Below, in pieces: positions 56,218 through 64,000 of a stretch of DNA of 64,000 bases. The notes under the pieces are model-generated. The model was not told where the DNA came from, ran no database searches, and was given only the letters and a program-made list of their open reading frames with translations. Position 1 is the stretch's first letter. Every line of letters begins with the position of its first letter. The translations under genes and the position numbers were made by a program. The stretch comes from Opeltia flavorubescens (lineage: Eukaryota > Ascomycota > Lecanoromycetes > Teloschistales > Teloschistaceae). The DNA is taken from positions 687,581-751,580 of the forward strand of contig KE546983.1 in the NCBI GenBank assembly GCA_000442125.1. The letters run 5' to 3'.

Positions 56218-57170
56218 ATGCTCTTAGATCCGGAGCCAAACCAACCTAAGAAAGGCCAATGTAAATTTCGATGTAAGGGTTGGCCGCACGGGAAGCGGCA
56301 TCTTACGAGGACTTGAGGGATTGTAGGATTAAGCTGTGGTTTCTATAGTTTTTGCTTGTTTGGATGGATACATGCGATCTTATAGCTGCTTATAGACTGC
56401 ATGTATAAGCAATGAGACCGTATACTATAAGTTTGCCAAAGATCAATGATTTTGAAATATATCCCTACAAATCTTGAGTGATTGCAATTTTAGTCTCGAT
56501 ACGTAGGAATGTTTCTTATATATCTTAAACGTCTTCATCAATAGAGCGCATTGGGAGATCGATAAAGTTCAATAAGACCGATAAACCAGTCTAGATTATA
56601 CTCCAATTACCGTCGTCATCTAAGTTTATTTAGACAAATTGAGAAGATAATACAAGGTATTCTCTAGACAAAACAAGGAGAACCAGGTGTCCATCGAACT
56701 CAACGTTGTATCCCGAGAAAAGCCTTTTTCCCTGCTACAATGGTATACTGGCATGGAAGAAATCAACCGCAATATTGCAAAGTCCATCGTATTTTATACG
56801 TCACGACCGCTTGAGGAATAATACTCTTCTGGCGCAAATTAGAGATTGGAATTGCAATAATATAAGTATCAGCCGAATTAATCTATTAGAGCTACTTCGC
56901 TCTCTTTATTTTGGAAAGCCACTGGGTCACCCTTGGGTATCCGGCTTCTTTCCCTTGCTGAGTTTTTTTGTCGCGAGAAGTCTCTGTCTCCTCTGGTATA
57001 GGGAGTCTTGCCGCTGAAGCCTCCGTCTCAAGTTTTCTCTCCCTCTTTCAAGGTGGCCTAGCTCGCATGCGTGCCTTTTGGTCGCTTAGATAATCGCTTA
57101 CTTCTATACTTATCTTGTATAGACCTTATACCTACTGCTCGTTCTTCTCCATTATAGGTTTGGGCGCAGG
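56218..57170. other. transition zone to AT-rich block, no gene
   Basis: The 3' flank of the preceding gene becomes steadily more AT-rich. A short plus frame at 56706-57017 has no protein-like pattern. Confidence 0.5.
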
Positions 57171-58149
57171 AAATATCTTTTCTTTTTCGGATAGGTATAT
57201 AAGATATATTGTATCGGTATATACTCTTTAATATTTAGTAATATTATATACGGTAAATCGTATTTGGACCGTTTCGACTCCCCCGGTTTTATAGCTGGAA
57301 ACTTCTGGAATATCTTGCTATTTTACAAACGCCTAAACTTTTACACAAGATTTTATTCCTATAATATAGGATATATTAACCTTTTTATACAATATTATAG
57401 CTGTAACCCAGATATTATTAAATAAAAAGATTTTATTAAAATAAATATCTATTTTTTAAACGAGCCCGATAATATTATTTTGTTTAATACTCGCCGAAGT
57501 TTTATAATTCTATTCTAATAGATTTAAGTTGAATTACTATATACTAGAAACTATTCAACCGATAAGTAAAGTTAGTAAAATAAAATTTTATAGTATTTAT
57601 AAATCTAATAAAAATTAGACAACCTATTTAATAACTATAAATATCTATATATCGACTATTAATTAATAATACTATATCCTATTGCTATTGCACTAGCTTA
57701 TCTCGTATATACAATTGCCCGCTCTATTCTTGTATTTTTAAATAATAGAATTTTATTTTTGCCAATAGTAATATCTATCTATATATTCCAGTCTAACTAT
57801 ATATATTTCAGTTTATAATAATAATTATATACTTTTATATCTGCGGCGATATAATTTTTCCGCTAAAAAATAATCGAGCTAAAAATTCTATTGAAAAAAA
57901 CGAGGATATTTTATTAAGAATTTTTTAAAGATAACCTATTTTATTAACCTTTTTTACACGAAAAGTTTTATCAGATATTTAAATTTTAAAAATAATATAT
58001 ACGATAATTTTAAAAAGAAAAAAAGATATTAGAATATAATTAAAAAGTTATAGGCTATTTATAAAAAATATATAAATGGAAATTCTATTTTAAAATTTTT
58101 CGTTCAACGAATTAAAAATTTAACCTACGAGAAATAAATAAAATATACC

Positions 58150-58237
58150 TAATAGTAATAAGCAGCAGGAATATAATATAATCCCGGAAATCCTAATAAT
58201 AATAAGCAGCAGGAATATAATATAATCCCGAAAATCT
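58150..58237 (+). repeat. 44-bp tandem duplication
   Basis: Two head-to-tail units with AGCAGCAGGAATATAATATA cores and two or three differences. High similarity between units inside strongly mutated DNA implies a duplication after most of the decay, or a slippage product. Confidence 0.85.
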
Positions 58238-59080
58238 ATCGATTTAATTAATTTAAATCTGTTAATTTATCTAATTTTTCGATTTATTCCCAATCGATTT
58301 TATATCTGGATTTCTATTATTTAAAATTTAAATTATCGTTTAATTTTTATAAAATAAGGTTAAAAATAAACTAAATATATTAAAATATACTTTTTAAAAT
58401 TCTTTTAATAGGTTTAATTATAGAATATTCGACTAGTAAAATTATCGCCGATAAATTTTAATAGAAAATACTAAACCATTTTTTTATAGTTTAAAATTAG
58501 CTTTTTATCCCTTTAAACTTAATTATATTTTCGTTTTTTATTATTATATATCTTTTCTACTTTAACTACTTTTATATTTAACCCGAAAATAACTTTTATA
58601 AATTTAAAAAACCGTTTAAATTATAGCTATTAATATATAAATAAAAATAATAATAAATAATTTATATTAAATTAAACTCTATAATTAAAATTTAGAATTA
58701 TTATATTAATTATAATAAATATATAATATATATTAATATTAATATTAACGGTTATAAACTTTTATACTAATTTTTAATTTTTTATAATAAAAAACGGAGG
58801 TATAATATAATTTCGTAAATTTATTAATTTAATTAGTTTAAATTTATTAATATATTTAAATTTTTAGTTTATTTTTAATCGATTTATATTTAAATTTTAA
58901 TCGCTAAAAAATTAAAATATCGCTTAACTTTTATAAACTAAACTTAAAAATAAACTAAATATTATAAAATTTACTTTCTAAAGTTCCTTTAAAAAGTTCG
59001 ATTATAGAGTAATTATCTAGTAAAATTATCGCTAGCGGATTTTAATAAAAAATATCGAGTTATTTTTCTATAGCTATTTT
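58206..59080 (+). repeat. two diverged direct copies of a roughly 280-bp unit
   Basis: Copy 1 (58206-58490) and copy 2 (58797-59080) align over their whole length. Both share ATAATATAAT, a TTTAATTA/TTTAATTAG block, AATCGATTT, AAATAAACTAAATAT, CTAGTAAAATTATCGC and a closing TTTTTATAG/TTTTCTATAG. The copies are about 590 bp apart. They differ mainly at transitions. Confidence 0.7.
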
Positions 59081-62000
59081 AGTTAAAATTAAACGGGAAA
59101 TTAATAATAAATAATAGGGATATAATTAAACCCGAGGCGGTATAAAATAAATTATAGACTATAATATCGGTATTATAAATCTAATAACTGGATATAATAT
59201 ATTTATATTATCTAGATTTTCTAAAATACTAGGAGTATTAAAAGTATTAGGAGCGTTTTTAATAAAAAACTATTATTAGAGTTATTTAAAAAAAATTATT
59301 AGAATATTTAAAAATAATTATAAATTTATTTAATTTAAAATATTTTATTTTATAAAAAAAATATTAATATTTTTCTAAATAAATAAATAACGCTCGCGAT
59401 ATTAATTTTTGTTATATTTCGCTTAATTGTTTATAATAGCTAATAATTATTTATAATAAATTATAATAGAATTAAAATTTAATAAAATTAAAAAAAAAAA
59501 AATATTAAAAAAAAAATTTAGAATTATATTAGAGTATATTAAATATTAAATATTATTGTATATTTTTAATTTTTTTTCCTTCTATTTATTTCTTTTATTT
59601 TTTTTTTTTATTATTTTTTNTTTTTTTTTTACTTTTTTATTTTTTATTCTATTTTATTTCTATTTTTTAATTTTTATTTACCGCGTTTTTTTCCTTTTTA
59701 AATCCCGTTTTTTTTTAAAGCGCTAACTTTATATATTATATAATAGTAAATAATTAAACTATTAATTAAAAATAATCTATAAATAATAAAAAAAAATTCT
59801 ATAAAATATTTAATAAATATATTTTTTAATATTTATAATAGAATTTTTTAAATATTCGGGTCGATTAATTAAAAAAAAAACGAGCGTTAATTATTATATA
59901 TATAAAAACTAGTCGATTAAAAAAATTAATAATAAATATTTAATTTTAAATAAAAACCTTTAAAAAAAGTTTAAATTTAAAATAAAAAAATAAATATTTT
60001 TTTTATTTAAACGAGTTAATAATTTTAAAAAAATTTTATTTAAAAAGTAAAAATTTAGATTTTAGAATATTAAATATATTAAAAAGCGTAATAGATTTAC
60101 TATTTATAAAAGCCTAACCGCAAATAAAAAAATATTCCGTTATTTATCGATATTAAATTTAAAAGGCTAGAAAATCGAAAATAAATATTATAAACGTTAT
60201 AATATTATAGTTATATATTATATTATTATTTATAAATAATTTTTTACCGGGTTAAATAAAAAATAAATCGATATTCTAATTAAAAACCTTCTCGACGGTT
60301 TATTAGAATTAGATACTATTAATTTTAAAAAATTAAAAAAATAAATAATTAATATTAATAATAAAACTAAATTAAAAATTAATAATAAAATTAAATTTAA
60401 TATTATTAATAAAATTATATTTAATATTAATAATAAAATTAAATTCGAATTTTTATTTTAATATATTATCCTATTTTTTTTAAAAAAATTTATTTAAAAA
60501 ACCTAGTTTTTTAAATTAAAAATAAATAAATTTATTAATTTTTAATATATAATTTAATAAATTTAATATATATTAATTAATATATTTTATTATTATTTAT
60601 ATATTTTAAAAAATTAGGTCGATAAATTAAAAATTTATTATCGTTATTGAAATTTTTATAATTAAATTTAATAAAAAATTTTTAATTTTAATTATTAAAA
60701 AAATTCGGCTTTTAAAATCGAATATAAAAAAATTTTTTTTTTTATACAATTTTAAAATTTATTAGTAATTTTATAGCCGATTTTTAAATATAATACTATA
60801 AAATATATTAATAAAATAATATATTATAAAAATTTTAAATTAATTACTAATAATAAATTTAATATAAAAATATTAAATACAATTTTTTAATAAAATCGAA
60901 CTGTATTTTTAAACGGTAGGTCGTATATAATAGATACTAGAAAAATAAATATATAATAATAAATATTATATATAGTAATATATATATATATTAAATTTAA
61001 TATTTATTAATATACTCGAAAAAAATATATAAATATAGTTTTAAAAGATTATTTCGAAAAATTTATTTAATATATATATTAAATTTTATATATTAATTTA
61101 ATTATCAATAAATTAGTTTTATAAAAATAATAAATTTATTATTTAAATAATATTTTTATTTCGAAAATTTTATAAATAATTTATATTAAACTTTTTATAT
61201 TATAGCTCCTTTTTATTTTTTATTTTTTTATTATTATATTTTTATAAATCTCGCTATAAAAAATTTAAAAATAGTAAAAAATAAAAATAATAATTTATAA
61301 TAAATAAAAGAAAAATTAGATATATAAATTAATAATTAATAAAATTTAATTTATAATTATTATAGAAAAGATTTTTTTATTTTTCTACTACTATTTTATT
61401 TTAAAAGTTAATAAAAATAATATATTTATTAAAATTAAAAAATTAATAGAAATATAAAAAAAAATCTAGTTATTTTTTTTTTATTTTAATATTAGATATA
61501 GTATTTTTATAAAAAATATTTATATTAATATAAATAAAAAAAATATAAAAGATTTTATTAATAAATAAATATATAGTTAAAAAACTAATTTAATAGATTA
61601 TTTAATTAATATAATAAAATAATTAAAAATAATTAATTAAATTAATTTAATATTATTAAAATAAATATTATTAATAAATTTTAATAAATTATTAATTATT
61701 TTTTTAAAATAAATAAAAAAATATTAAATATATTAAAAATTATTTTAAAAAAATATCTAATAAAAATATTAGATATTATTAAATAACTATAGTATCTATT
61801 TATAATAATATAATTTAAATCGGTATATTAATTATTATTTTTAATTTAAATATAGATTATATATAAAAAAAATTTAATATTAGTAAATAAATAATTTATA
61901 ATCGATTTTATTTTTTATAATACTAATTAAAATTATATAAAATTATTAATACGCGCTAAATTTAATTTAATAATAATATCGAGAATTATAATTTCTATAA

Positions 62001-62834
62001 TTATATTTTAAAATAAAATCGGAATAAATAAACGGTTTAAATAAATTAAAAAATATTATAAATAAAATAAATAATTTTATTTTTTATTATTTTATTATTT
62101 TTTTTTATATAAAAGAATTCGAGATTTTATTTATTTTTTTAATTATTAGATTAATTTTTTATTTTTTTTTTATTTTTTATTTTATTATAAAAGAACTGAA
62201 ATTAATTATAGAATAATAATTAGTTATATTTATAAATTATCCGTTTTAAATAATTATTTTTAGAAAAATAAATTTATAGAAATAAATTATAATAATAATT
62301 ATTTATTTTATAAATAAAATATATATTAATCGAATAAAAATAGATTTTTAAAAAAAATATAAATATTATTATTTAAAAAAATTTATATTATAGAAATTTT
62401 AAATATTTTTTATTAATTAAATAATTATTAAATTAACGGTTTAATATTTATATAATAATACGCTTTTAAAATTAAAAAATAATATATCGATCGAAATTTT
62501 TATAAATATATTAGGTTTTTTTATTTAAAAAAAAGTATTAATATTATTAAAAGTTAAAATATTAGATAAAAGTTTATAATAAAAAAAAAAGTTTTTTTTA
62601 AAATTTTAATTAAAATAAAATTTAAAGTAATTAAATTAATATTTAATAATATATATATAATATTATTAAAAATTAAAATAAAAAAAAAAAAATTAGTTAT
62701 AATTTTAAAACTTTTATTAGTATTTTATAATATAAAAAACTTTTTTATATTATTTAATTAATAAAATTATTTAATTTATATTTTAAATAATTTTTATTAT
62801 TTTAATAAAATTTTTAACGGTATTATTAAAAAGT

Positions 62835-63480
62835 AAAAATATAATATAATATAAATAATTTATTATTTTAATTAACCTAATAATATTAATATATTTAATT
62901 TTTTAATTTATTTTTAAACGATTTTTTATCTAAATTTCTATTTTTTTTTTAAATTTAATATTATAATCGGCGCTCCCGAATAATATTTTAAATCGAAATT
63001 AATATAAAAAAATTTATTTTTTAATTTTTTTTTATAATTTTTAATTATAATAAAAATATTTATTAATTATTATTTTTATAAATTATTATTAAAAATATTA
63101 AATTTTTATTTTAAAAATAAAATCGAGTTTTATAATATATAATATAAAAATTAATTAATTATTAATTAACGAATATTATTTTAATAATATAAAAATAGAT
63201 TTTTTATATATTAATAATATTTAAAAAAATTATTATTTAATTATTTAAACTATATTATATTAGATTATTATTATAATAATTTTTTTTTTAAATTTATCGA
63301 AATCTTTTATTTATATTTTTATTTCTATTTATATATTAAAATTAAGCTTTAATAATATTTTTATTTATTTTAATTATTTAAAATTAAATTAGTTATAATA
63401 TTAACCAGTTTTTTTATTATATTATACCCGCGATAAATATCTAGTAAAAATTTACCCCGTTATTAATAAAAATAAATTTT
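62835..63480 (+). repeat. possible third, split copy of the 280-bp unit
   Basis: A stretch beginning near AATATAATATAATATAAATA (62837) contains TTTATTTTTAAACGATTTTT and a later CTAGTAAAAATTTACC (63451) in the same order as the two copies at 58.2-59.1 kb, but with about 350 bp more between them. Low complexity makes the match weaker. Confidence 0.4.
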
Positions 63481-64000
63481 AAAAAAAAAAATTTTTTTTA
63501 TTATTTTTTTTATTAAAATTATATAGATTTAAAAATAATAATTAATTTATAATAGATATTTTATTAATTTTTATTAATTTTTTTTTTTTTTATCGATTTT
63601 TTTTATTATATTATTCTTTTAATTTTTTTTTTTTTTAATTATTATTTTTATTTTTTTTATATATAATATTCCGGAATATTTAAATTCTATTTATTTTAAA
63701 AAAAATAATTTTACTTTTAAATAAATTTATCGACCTATTTTTTTTATTTTTTTTTTTAAAACTAGCTTCGGGGGGTATTATTACTAATAATAATAGGGAA
63801 TAAAATTTAATTCTAGTAATAGCTAAGATAGTATTAATTATAGGATAAATATTATTAATCGATATAAAAAAGCTATTATCGATAATAAAAAAAAGTCGAA
63901 AATTAAAATTATTTTTAAATTTAGCGGTTATTATTACCGCGAGATATTATTTATTTTTATTTTAATTTTAATAATAGTTTGAATAAATTAAAAAAACCGC

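Larger units (their letters stand above)
57171..64000. repeat. extreme AT-rich block, RIP-type decayed repeats
   Basis: From about 57170 the sequence turns abruptly into A/T strings with only scattered CG or CCG clusters, to the window end. TpA is abundant, and C and G survive mostly outside CpA/TpG contexts, the pattern left by repeat-induced point mutation in fungi. There is no gene and no open frame longer than about 60 codons. Internal repeats remain detectable (58150-58237; 58206-58490 with 58797-59080; 62835-63480). The original elements are probably transposons of uncertain class. One N at 59620. The block may continue beyond the window, as a heterochromatic or subtelomeric segment; which one cannot be told. 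Confidence 0.88.

Noticed and set aside
63740-64000. purine-rich tract followed by GGGGGGTATTATT at about 63770, recalling the start of a retroelement terminal repeat
   Set aside because: Only one end is inside the window and the DNA is too decayed to recognise family or partner repeat; not called as an element.
1-64000. CRISPR array, operons, bacterial promoters or ribosome binding sites
   Set aside because: Introns and gene families show a fungal nuclear genome; no regularly spaced repeats are present.
1-64000. giant transposon (Starship) captain recombinase or secondary-metabolite backbone gene
   Set aside because: No tyrosine-recombinase (DUF3435) motif, polyketide synthase or peptide synthetase domain can be read in any frame.

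Overview
The window looks like nuclear DNA of a filamentous ascomycete (Pezizomycotina, probably a plant- or litter-associated Dothideomycete-like fungus; the class is inferred). The reasons are short 49-57 nt spliceosomal introns with GTRNGN donors, CTAAC/CTGAC branch points and YAG acceptors; gene families that I know only from filamentous fungi (PD-(D/E)XK fungal family, HNH_2-type proteins, DUF7924, divergent fungal kinases, CxxC F-box-like proteins); and a right end that is almost pure A+T, as left by repeat-induced point mutation (RIP). Five single N bases (1485, 13614, 26928, 35973, 59620) point to a draft assembly.

Layout. 1-1.8 kb: 5' part of a PD-(D/E)XK-family gene on the minus strand, running off the left edge, with three introns inferred. 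2.9-7.2 kb: poorly recognised exons, a frame-broken CxxC gene, and a perfect 34-bp palindrome. 7.2-25.4 kb: an 18-kb gene-poor, TA-rich block with only coding scars (a coiled-coil relic, duplicated coding segments) and two more copies of the palindromic motif. 25.4-27.1 kb: a two-module zinc-binding domain fused to a class III aminotransferase-like domain, apparently frameshifted near its C-terminus. 27.8-34.8 kb: two DUF7924-type genes, each with an amber codon at an expected Trp; the second is otherwise nearly whole. 36.2-36.8 kb: a small secreted cysteine-rich protein gene. 38.6-47.0 kb: three HNH-family genes, all on the minus strand. 47-53.8 kb: weak exon-like pieces only. 53.8-56.2 kb: an intact divergent protein kinase and an intact conserved fungal gene of unknown function. 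From about 57.17 kb to the end: an extremely AT-rich block with decayed repeats and no genes.

How the parts fit. Five genes here (the edge gene, three HNH genes and the DUF7924 gene) belong to families with nuclease-like motifs. They share this window with a lineage-type kinase, a secreted protein and several pseudogenes, which is typical of a fast-evolving accessory region beside RIP-inactivated repeats. They are not arranged as one operon-like system. The most unusual single locus is the zinc-module/aminotransferase fusion. The most unusual non-coding signal is the dispersed GATGCATGCATC palindrome family.
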